From: Gandjariella thermophila
GTDB lineage: Bacteria; Actinomycetota; Actinomycetes; Mycobacteriales; Pseudonocardiaceae
Direction of reading: 5' to 3'
DNA: 43,222 nucleotides
NCBI RefSeq assembly: GCF_005405885.1
Contig: NZ_BJFL01000036.1
Coordinates: forward strand, 1 to 43,222
The translations under genes and the position numbers were made by a program. The notes below the pieces were generated by a model that was given only the letters and a program-made list of their open reading frames with translations, did no database searches and was not told where the DNA came from. Positions 16,760 through 24,990 of the stretch are shown piece by piece. Position 1 is the stretch's first letter. The number at the start of each line of letters is the position of its first letter.

Positions 16760-18439
16760 GTGCGTCGCTCTCCCGCCCGGCTTGTCGCCGGCGCCGCGCT
16801 GGCCGCCACGCTGGTGGCCGGCTGCGGTACCGGCCCTTCGGGCAGCCCGGAGTCCTCCGGGGCGCCCCAGGCGATCGGCCAGAACGACATCAACCCAGTC
16901 AACCCGAGCCGGCTTGCGGACGGCGGGGAGCTGAAGTGGCCGGTGGAGGATTACCCGGCGCAGTTCAACATGCTGCACGCGGACGCCACCAACGGTGACA
17001 TTCCGCCGGTGGTGCAGTCGATGATGCCCACTCCGGTGATCTCCGACGCCGCCGGGACCTGGTCGCCCAACCCGGCGTACCTGGAGTGGTTCCAGCTCAG
17101 CTCCACCAACCCGCAGAAGGTGACCTACCGGCTCAACCGGGCCGCGCACTGGTCCGACGGCACCCCGATCACCTGGGACGACTACCGATCCCAGTGGGCG
17201 GCGGTGAACGGCAGGGACACCAGCTTCCACGTGCTGTCCACCGCCGGTTACGCCAACGTCGTGGACATCGCTCGCGGCGCCGACGACTACGAGTTCACCG
17301 CCACGTTCAGCCCCACCTACGCCGAGTGGAAGAACCTGTTCCAGGTCCTGTACCCGAAGTCGATGACCGGCGACCCGGACGAGTTCAACCGGGGCTGGAA
17401 GGACGCGCCCAAGCTGACCGGCGGGCCGTTCACGGTCGGCCGGCTGGACCCGACGGGCAAGACCGTGACCGTGGTCCGGGACCCCGGCTGGTGGGGCGAG
17501 AAGCCCCGGCTGGACCGGATCGTGTTCCGCTACGTCGGCAGTGGCCAGCAGGCGGTGGACGCGCTGGCCAACGGCGAGTTGGACTTCACCGGCGTGGCCG
17601 CGGACATCAACGTCTACCAGCGAGCCCGGGCGCTGCCCGGCATCGTGCTGCGCCGCGCCACGCTGCCCAACTACCGCACGATCGTGTTCAACGGCAGTGG
17701 CAACTCCATCGTCGCCGACCCGGAACTGCGCAAGGCGATCATGCGCGGCATCGACCGGGTCTCGATCGCCAGGGCGCTGGCCGGGCAGCTGCTGCCGGAC
17801 GCCGAACCGCTCGGCAATCACCTCTACGTCAAGGGCTTCCCCGGCTACCAGGACAACTCCGCGGTGGTGTCGTACGACCCGGAGGCCGCCCGGCGTCGGC
17901 TGGACCAGCTCGGCTGGCGGATGGACGGCCGGGTGCGCCGCCGCGGCGGCGTCGAGTTGCGCATCCGGGACGTGGTGCCGGCCGGCACGGCGGCCAGCGT
18001 CCAGGAGGCGCAGATGGTGCAGAAGCAGCTCCGGGAGATCGGCGTGGACGTGCAGGTCCAGACCGTGGACAGCCACGGTTTCTTCGACCAGCACGTGGTG
18101 CCCGGCGACTTCGACATCACCCATTTCGCGCAGATGGGTACCGGCTCGCCGGTGACCGACGCGCTGTCGTCGTTCACCGTCGGCCCGCAGGCCCAGCAGA
18201 ACTACGGCCGGATCGGCGACGACCGGATCAACAGACTGCTCAACGAGGCCGCCGGCGAGCTGGACGACGCCCGCCGTTTCCAGCTCCTCAACCAGGCCGA
18301 CCAGGAGCTGTGGAACCTCGGCCACTCGCTGCCGCTGTACCGGCGGCCGTCCATCGTGGCGGTTCGGGACAGGCTCGCCAACTTCGGTGACGTCGGCCTG
18401 GCCAGCGTCGCCTACACCCGCATCGGCTGGCTGCCGTGA
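16760..18439 (+). CDS. ABC substrate-binding lipoprotein, family 5 (second of two)
   Basis: 559 aa from GTG 16760, chosen for the purine-rich GAAAGGGA about eight bases upstream and because it places the signal peptide (RRSPARLVAGAALAATLVAG, lipobox VAGC) at the N-terminus; GTG 16706 would add 18 residues. It shares with its neighbour the NDINP motif after the lipobox, the WSDGTPITWDDYRSQWAAV block, KAIMRGIDRVSIARAL, and a similar C-terminus (LWNLGHSLPLYRRPSIV). The two arose by duplication but have diverged widely. It may serve the same importer with a different substrate range. A hairpin and palindrome in front suggest partly separate control. Confidence 0.9.
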   Translation: MRRSPARLVAGAALAATLVAGCGTGPSGSPESSGAPQAIGQNDINPVNPSRLADGGELKWPVEDYPAQFNMLHADATNGDIPPVVQSMMPTPVISDAAGTWSPNPAYLEWFQLSSTNPQKVTYRLNRAAHWSDGTPITWDDYRSQWAAVNGRDTSFHVLSTAGYANVVDIARGADDYEFTATFSPTYAEWKNLFQVLYPKSMTGDPDEFNRGWKDAPKLTGGPFTVGRLDPTGKTVTVVRDPGWWGEKPRLDRIVFRYVGSGQQAVDALANGELDFTGVAADINVYQRARALPGIVLRRATLPNYRTIVFNGSGNSIVADPELRKAIMRGIDRVSIARALAGQLLPDAEPLGNHLYVKGFPGYQDNSAVVSYDPEAARRRLDQLGWRMDGRVRRRGGVELRIRDVVPAGTAASVQEAQMVQKQLREIGVDVQVQTVDSHGFFDQHVVPGDFDITHFAQMGTGSPVTDALSSFTVGPQAQQNYGRIGDDRINRLLNEAAGELDDARRFQLLNQADQELWNLGHSLPLYRRPSIVAVRDRLANFGDVGLASVAYTRIGWLP

Positions 18440-18538
18440 CGCATCTGCCGGGCCGGGCAAGCCGACGGGCGGATTCCGGGCCAGCCTCCGGGTCTACCGG
18501 CCTGCCCGCGCATCCGCCGGCTCGGGCAGAGTAGGGCC

Positions 18539-19477
18539 GTGTCCGGCCTGATCCGATCGCTGTGCCGGGTGCGGGCCGTGCGGCACGGCCTGGTCACCAC
18601 CGCGCTGGTGCTGGCCGTCTGCGCGGCGGTGGCCGGGCTGTCCGCCGCGTCGTTCGCCGCCGCGACCGCCGAGCTACGCACGCTGACCGCGCGGGCGCAG
18701 GCGGAGGTCACCGCGGCCGCCCCGGCCAGCGCCCGGGTCGCCTGGACGCTGCCGGACGGCCGGGCCGCCGTGGCCACGGTGCCGCTGGCCGGGCACCCGC
18801 TGAGGCCGGGCACCCGCACCGAGGTGGCCTACGACCCGGCACGCCCCGACCACGCCGTGATCCCCGGCGCGGCGTTGCTCGCCGGGGCGGACCGGGCGGC
18901 CGGCGGCATGGCCTTCGCGGCCGTCGTCGCGCTCGCCGTACTGGCCGTGTCCGGATGGCGGCTTTCCTCCCGAGCCCGGCTGACCCGCCGGCCGGCGACC
19001 ACATTGCCGGTACGGCGGGTCCGCGTCCAGCGCGGCCTGATCACCCGGTCCTGGCTGGAAACCGAGCGCGGCCCCCGGCGGTGGGTCCCGGTCTACTTCG
19101 ATCCGGCGCTGGTCGCCCTGCCCTCCCCGGCCACCGTGCGGGTGTTCGGCGATCCGGCCGTGCACCGGCTGGTCGCCGCCCAGGTGGGTGATGTCACGTT
19201 GTACCCGTCCGGTGCCGTGGTCCGCGCCGAGCCGCGCGGCCGGCGCACGGACAACCCCGCGCGTCCGGACGAACATGCCGCGCAGCGCGGCGAGGAGGTG
19301 GTCACCCTGCGCCGGCAGTGGCGGGCCGACGCCGCACTACTGGTGCCGGCACCGTTCGTCGGCCTGTTCTGGTCCTATCTGGACGGTAGCGGTGCCACCG
19401 GCTGGTTGGGCGCCACCGTGGTGACGGCCGTGCTCGCCCTGTGGTGGGCCGCGATCCGCGGCTCCGATCCCTCCTGA
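18539..19477 (+). CDS. DUF3592-like membrane protein
   Basis: 312 aa from GTG 18539. It has a membrane helix at about 17-42, an extracytoplasmic part with VAWTLPDGRAAVATVPLAGH and VAYDPARPDHAVIPG (the short beta-rich pattern of DUF3592 proteins), a second helix at about 122-142, a cytosolic domain rich in Arg, and two closing helices (about 264-300). No ribosome site is seen; GAGTAGGGCC precedes the GTG, so it may be leaderless. The function of this family is unknown. It stands alone between the importer genes and the initiator tRNAs. Confidence 0.7.
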   Translation: MSGLIRSLCRVRAVRHGLVTTALVLAVCAAVAGLSAASFAAATAELRTLTARAQAEVTAAAPASARVAWTLPDGRAAVATVPLAGHPLRPGTRTEVAYDPARPDHAVIPGAALLAGADRAAGGMAFAAVVALAVLAVSGWRLSSRARLTRRPATTLPVRRVRVQRGLITRSWLETERGPRRWVPVYFDPALVALPSPATVRVFGDPAVHRLVAAQVGDVTLYPSGAVVRAEPRGRRTDNPARPDEHAAQRGEEVVTLRRQWRADAALLVPAPFVGLFWSYLDGSGATGWLGATVVTAVLALWWAAIRGSDPS

Positions 19478-19494
19478 TCGGCCGGCACGCGTAG

Positions 19495-19535
19495 AAAAAC
19501 GGGTGCGGTCCGCCCACCACGAACGGACCGCACCC
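19495..19535 (-). terminator. Intrinsic terminator of the first initiator tRNA gene
   Basis: GGGTGCGGTCCG (19501-19512) pairs perfectly with 19524-19535. On the minus strand the stem is followed by GTTTTTC (19494-19500). It lies eight bases beyond the tRNA 3' end. Confidence 0.8.
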
Positions 19536-19542
19536 GGTTCAG

Positions 19543-19616
19543 TAGCGGGGACAGGATTCGAACCTGCGACCTCTGGGTTATGAGCCCAGCGAGCTACCGA
19601 ACTGCTCCACCCCGCG
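19543..19616 (-). tRNA. Initiator tRNA-fMet (CAT), copy 1
   Basis: A 74-nt cloverleaf without encoded CCA. The anticodon loop is CTCATAA, closed by three G-C pairs (GGG/CCC), and the first base of the acceptor stem (C1) faces U72 without pairing. Both are hallmarks of initiator tRNA. The 5' strand is CGCGGGG and the discriminator is A73 at 19543. The sequence is identical to the copy at 19946-20019. Confidence 0.95.
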
Positions 19617-19702
19617 TTGACGAAAACCAGACTACTACACACCGACCTGGCCTCGATCACCACCCCCAACCGGCCCCACAACCAGGCACGACCGTAACCC
19701 GG

Positions 19703-19790
19703 CCACCCAACCGCACCCACCCGCGGGGGTCCGGGGGCCTGCCCCCGGGCGGGGCGTGGGGGTCGCACCCCCACAAAAAACGCGGACGAG
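19703..19790 (-). repeat. 88-bp direct repeat, copy 1
   Basis: Identical over 88 bases to 19817-19904 (offset 114). It contains two nested GC-rich hairpins, one of which is GTGGGGGTCGCACCCCCAC, then an A6 run. On the minus strand the T6 follows a weaker copy of the hairpin found intact in copy 2. It lies between the two initiator tRNA genes. Confidence 0.9.
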
Positions 19791-19816
19791 ACCCCTCCGC
19801 ACCTTCCGCGCGACGA

Positions 19817-19904
19817 CCACCCAACCGCACCCACCCGCGGGGGTCCGGGGGCCTGCCCCCGGGCGGGGCGTGGGGGTCGCACCCCCACAAAAAACGCGGA
19901 CGAG
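19817..19904 (-). repeat. 88-bp direct repeat, copy 2
   Basis: Second exact copy, closer to tRNA copy 2. After both copies the sequences remain similar for several bases, so the duplicated unit was probably about 114 bases. It overlaps the terminator at 19889-19915. Confidence 0.9.
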
Positions 19905-19915
19905 GCCCGTCCGCG
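19889..19915 (-). terminator. Intrinsic terminator of the second initiator tRNA gene
   Basis: On the minus strand CGCGGACG (19908-19915) pairs with CGTCCGCG (19895-19902), followed directly by TTTTTT (19889-19894). It lies about 30 bases after the tRNA 3' end. Confidence 0.8.
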
Positions 19916-19945
19916 CTTTCCGCGGACAGACCTCGCCCACCTCGG

Positions 19946-20019
19946 TAGCGGGGACAGGATTCGAACCTGCGACCTCTGGGTTATGAGCCCAGCGAGCTAC
20001 CGAACTGCTCCACCCCGCG
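19946..20019 (-). tRNA. Initiator tRNA-fMet (CAT), copy 2
   Basis: 74 nt, identical to copy 1: CAT anticodon, three G-C pairs below the anticodon loop, C1-U72 mismatch, A73. The flanks differ from those of copy 1, so this is a tandem duplication of the gene with diverged surroundings. Confidence 0.95.
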
Positions 20020-20095
20020 TTGGTGTCATCCACTCTACGGGCCGGTGACGCCGGTGTTCAAACCGGGTGGCCAGCACGTGACATGAATCAAACGC

Positions 20096-23092
20096 TCACC
20101 GGCTCGGTGTCGGCGTGGGTGCGGCCGAGGACGGCGCTCCGCCGGAAGTCCTGGCCTGCTCGAACCGCCTGGTGGCGTCGTCGAGGTCCTTGTACGCCTG
20201 GCCGAGCGCCACCCAGTCACCGGCCTGCTGTGCGGCCTTGATCCGCTGCAGGGCGGCCTGGATGTCGTTGACCGCCTGCGCGAGGTCCGGGCTGACCTGG
20301 CCGGAGCTGGGCGGGTTCGAACTGCTCGGCGGTGCCGGCGTGGTCGCGGGGCCGTTCTGGCCGGGGTTGGCGGCGTCGCCGGCTCCGGCGCCGAAGACCT
20401 GGTCCAGCGCACCCCTGAGGTCGGGGGCGAAGCCGACCGTGCCGCCGAAGCTGGCCAGTACCCGGGAGAGCTGCGGGTACGAGGTGGCCGCGTTGTTGCT
20501 CTGCTCGACGTACACGGGTTCCACGTAGAGCAGCCCGCCGTCGACCGGAAGGGTGAGCAGGTTGCCGTAGACGACCTTGGTCTGCTGCTGCCGCAGCTGG
20601 TTGAGCGTGATGCTGACCTGCGGCGAGGTGATGAACTGGGTCTGCATCTGCTTGGGGCCCGGCGTCTGGCTGTCGGTAGGCAGCTGCAACACGGTGATCT
20701 TGCCGTACCCGCCCGGGTCGCAGCCGACCGTGACGTAGGCCGACATGAAGTCGCGCTTCTGGCTGACCAGCGGGCTGGTCAGCTGGAACGACGGGTTGCC
20801 GCCGCCCGTCCCGCCGGCCAGCACGTAGTACGGCGGCTGCTGCTGGGTCTGCGCCTGGATCTGCTGCTGCGTGGTCGGGCTGTCCGCGGTCGGGTCGCTG
20901 GGCACGTCCCAGAACGACACGTTGGAGTAGAACTCCTGCGGGTTGGTGACGTGGTAGCGGGCGAGCAGCTCGCGCTGCACCTTGAACAGGTCCTCGGGGT
21001 AGCGGAAGTGGTCGCGCAGCGACTGCGGGATCGCGCTGGACGGCCGCACCGTGCCGGGGAACACACCCTGCCATGCCTTGAGCACCGGGTCGCTGTCGTC
21101 CACCGAGTACAGCTTCACCGTGCCGTCGTAGGCGTCCACGGTGGCCTTGACCGAGTTGCGGATGTAGTTGATGTCGGTGTTGGCCTGCTTGCGCACGCCG
21201 TTGGCGGGCAGCGAGTCGTTCGTCGCCCCGGCCAGCGAGGTGAGCTGGGAGTACGGGTAGGTGTTCAGCGTGGTGTACCCGTCGACGATCCACTGCACCC
21301 GGCCGTCGATCACCGCCGGGTAGGGGTCGCCGTCGGTGGTCAGCCACGGCGCCACGGCCTTGACCCGGTCCCGCGGATCCCGGTTGAAGATGATCTTCGA
21401 GTTCTGCCCGATGGCCCGGTTGAACAGGATGTTGCGCTCGCCGTAGTGGGCGGCGAAGACCAGCCGGTTGAACCAGTTGCCGATCGGCACGCCGCCGGCG
21501 CCGCCGTAGGTGAACTGCCTGGTGTCGGTGTCGTACTCGGCGGGGGCCTGGCCGGGGTTGCCGCCAACGATCGCGTAGTCGTTGGACAGCACGCCGTAGT
21601 AGATCCGGGGCGGCGTGTTGACCGGGATGTCGCCCTGGATGACGTTCCCGTCGGTGCCGATCTCGCTCGCCGTGAACACCGGGTAGCCGCCCTGGCCGCC
21701 CGCGGTGTCGGTGGTCTGGTTGATCAGGTTGGCCTTGGCCGCGACGAACCCGTTGCCGTGCGTGTAGACCATGTGCCGGTTGATCCAGCTGCGCTGGTTG
21801 TCGGCCAGGCCTTCGGTGTTGATCTCCCGGACGGCGACGACGTAGTCGCTGGTGACGCCGTTGACGGTGTACCGGTCGATACCGAGCTTCGGTGGGAAGC
21901 CGTAGAAGTTCTTCCGCTGCTCGCGCTGCGTGAACGCGCCGGAGACCACGTTCGGGTCGAGCAACCGAATGTTCGGGATCGTGCTCTGGTCGGCCTTCAC
22001 CTCCTGCGGGGACAGGTTGGCGCGGCCGGCGTACGGCTCGAACTTCACCTTGTCGGGAGTGAGGCCGAAGGCGCGGGTGGTCGCGTCGATGTTGCGCTGG
22101 ATGGCCAGCGACTCCTTCTGGTTGGCGTTCGGCGCGACGGAGAACTGCTGCAGGATCGCCGGCCACGCAGCGCCGACCAGCAGGCTGGACAGCATCAGCA
22201 GCACCGCGGCGATCGCCGGAAGCTGCAGGTTGCGCAGGAACGCGCCGGCGAAGAAGGCGATCGCGCAGAACACCGCGATGCACAGCAGGATCAGCTTCGC
22301 CGGCAGCACCGCGTTGAGATCGGTGTAGCTGGCGCCGGTGAAGCTGTCGTTGCCCTGGGAGAGCAGCGAGGAGTGCTGGGAGAGCAGCAGCGAGTACCGG
22401 TCGAAGTAGTACGCCACCGCTTTGAGCAGCACGAACACCCCGGCGGTCACGGCGAGCTGGGTGCGCGCCGGGGTGGACAGCTGACCGCCGCGGCCGGCCA
22501 GCCGGATGCCGCCGAACAGGTAGTGCGCGACCAGCCCGCCGAAGAAGGCCAGCGCGACCGCGACGAACAGCCAGCCCAGCATCCAGCTGTAGAACGGCAG
22601 CTGGAAGGCGTAGAAGCCGACGTCGTTACCGAACTGCGGGTCGGTGACGCCGAACCTGGTGGCGTGGAAGAAGAGCTGGGCCTGCTGCCAGTTGCCTTGC
22701 GCGGCCGCGCCGGAGATCAGCCCGACGATGACCGGCAGTCCGATGCCAAACAGCCGCAGCCGGGCCACCACCGCGGCGCGGTACCGGGACACCGGGTCGT
22801 CCGGTCCGGACACCGGCACGAACACCGGCCGGGTGCGGTACGCGACCACCAGGCTCACCGCGAGCAGGCCGCCGACCAGCACGCCCACCGCGAGGAACAG
22901 CAGGAACCGGGTGACCAGCACGGTGCTGAACACCGACCGGAAGCCGACCTCGCCGTACCACAGCCACTCGACGTAGCCGTCCAGCACCCGCGAGCCGAGG
23001 ATCAGCGCGGCGAGCACCGCCACGCCGACGATGAGCAGAATGCGACTGCGCCTGGACAACTTCGGCAGTCCGCTCGGAGGCCGCACGGCCAC
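20096..23092 (-). CDS. UPF0182 family large membrane protein
   Basis: 998 aa from GTG 23092, with AGGAG seven bases upstream. The first third holds about seven membrane helices (from ILLIVGVAVLAALILGSRVL onward). A large extracytoplasmic region follows (about 330-900) with the family's conserved stretches, such as YGFPPKLGIDRYTVNG, YTHGNGFVAAKANLI and SQLTSLAGATNDSLP. The C-terminus is a Pro/Ser-rich linker and a short charged helix, as in other actinobacterial members. The orthologue in M. tuberculosis is Rv3193c. Its biochemical role is not established. The divergent PPA1309-type gene is its usual neighbour. Confidence 0.95.
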   Translation of the reverse strand: MAVRPPSGLPKLSRRSRILLIVGVAVLAALILGSRVLDGYVEWLWYGEVGFRSVFSTVLVTRFLLFLAVGVLVGGLLAVSLVVAYRTRPVFVPVSGPDDPVSRYRAAVVARLRLFGIGLPVIVGLISGAAAQGNWQQAQLFFHATRFGVTDPQFGNDVGFYAFQLPFYSWMLGWLFVAVALAFFGGLVAHYLFGGIRLAGRGGQLSTPARTQLAVTAGVFVLLKAVAYYFDRYSLLLSQHSSLLSQGNDSFTGASYTDLNAVLPAKLILLCIAVFCAIAFFAGAFLRNLQLPAIAAVLLMLSSLLVGAAWPAILQQFSVAPNANQKESLAIQRNIDATTRAFGLTPDKVKFEPYAGRANLSPQEVKADQSTIPNIRLLDPNVVSGAFTQREQRKNFYGFPPKLGIDRYTVNGVTSDYVVAVREINTEGLADNQRSWINRHMVYTHGNGFVAAKANLINQTTDTAGGQGGYPVFTASEIGTDGNVIQGDIPVNTPPRIYYGVLSNDYAIVGGNPGQAPAEYDTDTRQFTYGGAGGVPIGNWFNRLVFAAHYGERNILFNRAIGQNSKIIFNRDPRDRVKAVAPWLTTDGDPYPAVIDGRVQWIVDGYTTLNTYPYSQLTSLAGATNDSLPANGVRKQANTDINYIRNSVKATVDAYDGTVKLYSVDDSDPVLKAWQGVFPGTVRPSSAIPQSLRDHFRYPEDLFKVQRELLARYHVTNPQEFYSNVSFWDVPSDPTADSPTTQQQIQAQTQQQPPYYVLAGGTGGGNPSFQLTSPLVSQKRDFMSAYVTVGCDPGGYGKITVLQLPTDSQTPGPKQMQTQFITSPQVSITLNQLRQQQTKVVYGNLLTLPVDGGLLYVEPVYVEQSNNAATSYPQLSRVLASFGGTVGFAPDLRGALDQVFGAGAGDAANPGQNGPATTPAPPSSSNPPSSGQVSPDLAQAVNDIQAALQRIKAAQQAGDWVALGQAYKDLDDATRRFEQARTSGGAPSSAAPTPTPSR

Positions 23093-23277
23093 GGGGCACG
23101 CTCCTGGATCCACGGTGTTCCGGCGACGGCCTTCCGCGCCGCGGAGGACCGTCCTTGGTGTTCAACTCTACGGACGGCGGTCAGGGTTCCCCGGCGGTCC
23201 CGCGATAACCGCCTTTCGGCTTTGGCCGGTTACTCCCGGTGGGGCGGGCCGTACCACCGGATGGGACGATAGGTGGC

Positions 23278-23817
23278 GTGCCTTCCGCCGAAACCCCGCG
23301 CAGCTCGTCCCCTGCCCTGCCCGCGGTCGCCCGCGAGGTCGAGGACTTCGTCTCGGCCGCCGGCTGGGACCAGGCACCGCAGCTGTTCGCCCTGGTCCCC
23401 ACGGCCGACCTGCTGGCACAACAGCCCGACCTGGCCGACAAGCTCGACACCGACGCGGTACTGACCCCGGTCGCCCAGGAGCCGCTGCCGGATCGGGACC
23501 TGGCCGAGGTGCTCGGCGGCATCGTGTGGCCGGAGGCGGTGTCCGGCTGCGCGCTGGCCCAGGAGATCGTGGTGCTGCCGCCGGACGCCGAGGAGGAGTT
23601 GGCCTCCACCGCGGAGGACACCGAGCGGGTGCTCCGGTTCGCTGCCGAGCACCCGCGGCGGCGGGAGGCTCGGCTGGTGGCGGCCGTGCTGCGGGACGGC
23701 TCCACGGCGTGCGTGCTGCGGCTGCGCGGCGACGCCGACCACCCGGACGAGATCGTCGAGCACCCCGAGCTGGCGCCGAACCTCACCGCCGCGCTGCACC
23801 AGACGCTTCGTCCCTGA
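23278..23817 (+). CDS. PPA1309 family protein
   Basis: 179 aa from GTG 23278. The sequence VAREVEDFVSAAGWDQAPQL then FALVPTADLL, followed by the LTPVAQEPLPD and IVWPEAVSGCALAQEIVVLP blocks, matches a small soluble actinobacterial family of unknown function. The C-terminal DADHPDEIVEHPELAPNL is also typical. TAGGT lies about six bases before the GTG and no ribosome site is present, so the message is probably leaderless. It diverges from the UPF0182 gene and is convergent with the PDZ protease. Confidence 0.8.
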   Translation: MPSAETPRSSSPALPAVAREVEDFVSAAGWDQAPQLFALVPTADLLAQQPDLADKLDTDAVLTPVAQEPLPDRDLAEVLGGIVWPEAVSGCALAQEIVVLPPDAEEELASTAEDTERVLRFAAEHPRRREARLVAAVLRDGSTACVLRLRGDADHPDEIVEHPELAPNLTAALHQTLRP

Positions 23818-23821
23818 CGGT

Positions 23822-24844
23822 TCAGCAGCCGGGGACGGGTTGGCCCGCCTTCAGCGCTCGCAGCTCCTGCACCGCGCCGGCCAGGTCGTCCACCTTCACC
23901 AGGCGCAACCCCGACGGGGCGTGCGCCTTGGCCTCGGCGCAGTTCGCCGCCGGTACCAGGAACGTGGTCGCGCCACCCTCCCGCGCGGCGATCATCTTGA
24001 ACGGAATGCCGCCGATCGGGCGGACCGTGCCCTTGCCGTCGATCTCGCCGGTGCCGGCGATCGACTGGTCGCCGTCCAGCTCGTCCGGGGTCAGCTTGTC
24101 CACGATGGCCAGCGCGAACATCAACCCGGCCGAGGGACCGCCCACGTCCGACAGGCTGATCTTGATCTGGAACGGCGCGTCCGCCCGGTCGACCGGGGCG
24201 ATGCCGAGGAAGCCCTGGGGGCGGCCCTCCCGCTGGGCCAGGGTGACCTCGGCGGTCTGCTCGGGCGCCCCGTCGTGCTGGAAGCGCACCGCCACCCGCT
24301 GCCCGGGGCGGGTGTCCTGCAGCGCGGCCAGCACGTCGTCGGCCGTGGCCACCCTCCGGCCGTTCACCTCGGTCAGCCGGTCACCGGGGGCGATCACGTG
24401 GTCGGCGGGGCTGCCGGAGACCACCTGGCTGGCGATCACCTTGCTCGGGTAGCCGAGGTAGCGCAGCGCGGCCGCCTCGGCGTTGGTCTGCGAGTCCTTG
24501 AACTGCTGCGTGTTCTCCTGCTGGATCTGCTGCTCGGACTCGCCCGGCTTGTAGTACTCCTCCCGGGGCGCCAGCGCGTAGCGGCCGCTCGCCCACAGGC
24601 CCAGCGCCTCGAACAGGGTCACGTCGTCGGTCAGCGACACCGTGGTCATGGTCAGGTGCCCCCTGGTCGGGTAGGTGCGCTGACCGGTGATGTCCACGAC
24701 CTGGGTCCCGTTGACGCTGCCGAGGGTGTCGTAGGTCGGTCCGGGTCCGAGCGCGACGTAGGGCACCCGCGCGAATCCCGCGAGCAGCCCCAGTGCGGCC
24801 ACGATCACCAGGCTGATCAGCAGGGTCCAGGTACGACGACTCAC
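23822..24844 (-). CDS. PDZ domain-containing Lon-like (S16) membrane protease, YlbL family
   Basis: 340 aa from GTG 24844. One N-terminal membrane helix (TWTLLISLVIVAALGLLAG) anchors the protein, and the rest faces outside. A PDZ domain spans about 135-220 (GSPADHVIAPGDRLTEVNGR). The S16 domain follows with the serine nucleophile in DVGGPSAGLMFALA and the lysine in GGIPFKMIAA, so the Ser-Lys dyad is complete. The M. tuberculosis orthologue is Rv3194c. It stops four bases from the end of the PPA1309 gene, convergent with it. Substrates are unknown. Confidence 0.9.
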   Translation of the reverse strand: MSRRTWTLLISLVIVAALGLLAGFARVPYVALGPGPTYDTLGSVNGTQVVDITGQRTYPTRGHLTMTTVSLTDDVTLFEALGLWASGRYALAPREEYYKPGESEQQIQQENTQQFKDSQTNAEAAALRYLGYPSKVIASQVVSGSPADHVIAPGDRLTEVNGRRVATADDVLAALQDTRPGQRVAVRFQHDGAPEQTAEVTLAQREGRPQGFLGIAPVDRADAPFQIKISLSDVGGPSAGLMFALAIVDKLTPDELDGDQSIAGTGEIDGKGTVRPIGGIPFKMIAAREGGATTFLVPAANCAEAKAHAPSGLRLVKVDDLAGAVQELRALKAGQPVPGC

Positions 24845-24990
24845 GGTCGGACAGCGTACGGCCGTGCCCTGTGGGACCGACGTGACCTCTCCGGTACGCC
24901 GGCCGGCCGCGTTCGCGCAGAGCACAGTGCCTGTTCGGAGAGCTGGTGACCGGGGCCGCTCGCGGCGCCCATGCCGCGTACCGTGGAGGC

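Noticed and set aside
19703-19904. 88-bp repeats as a CRISPR array
   Set aside because: Only two units, long repeat, 26-base spacer, and terminators inside; no cas genes.
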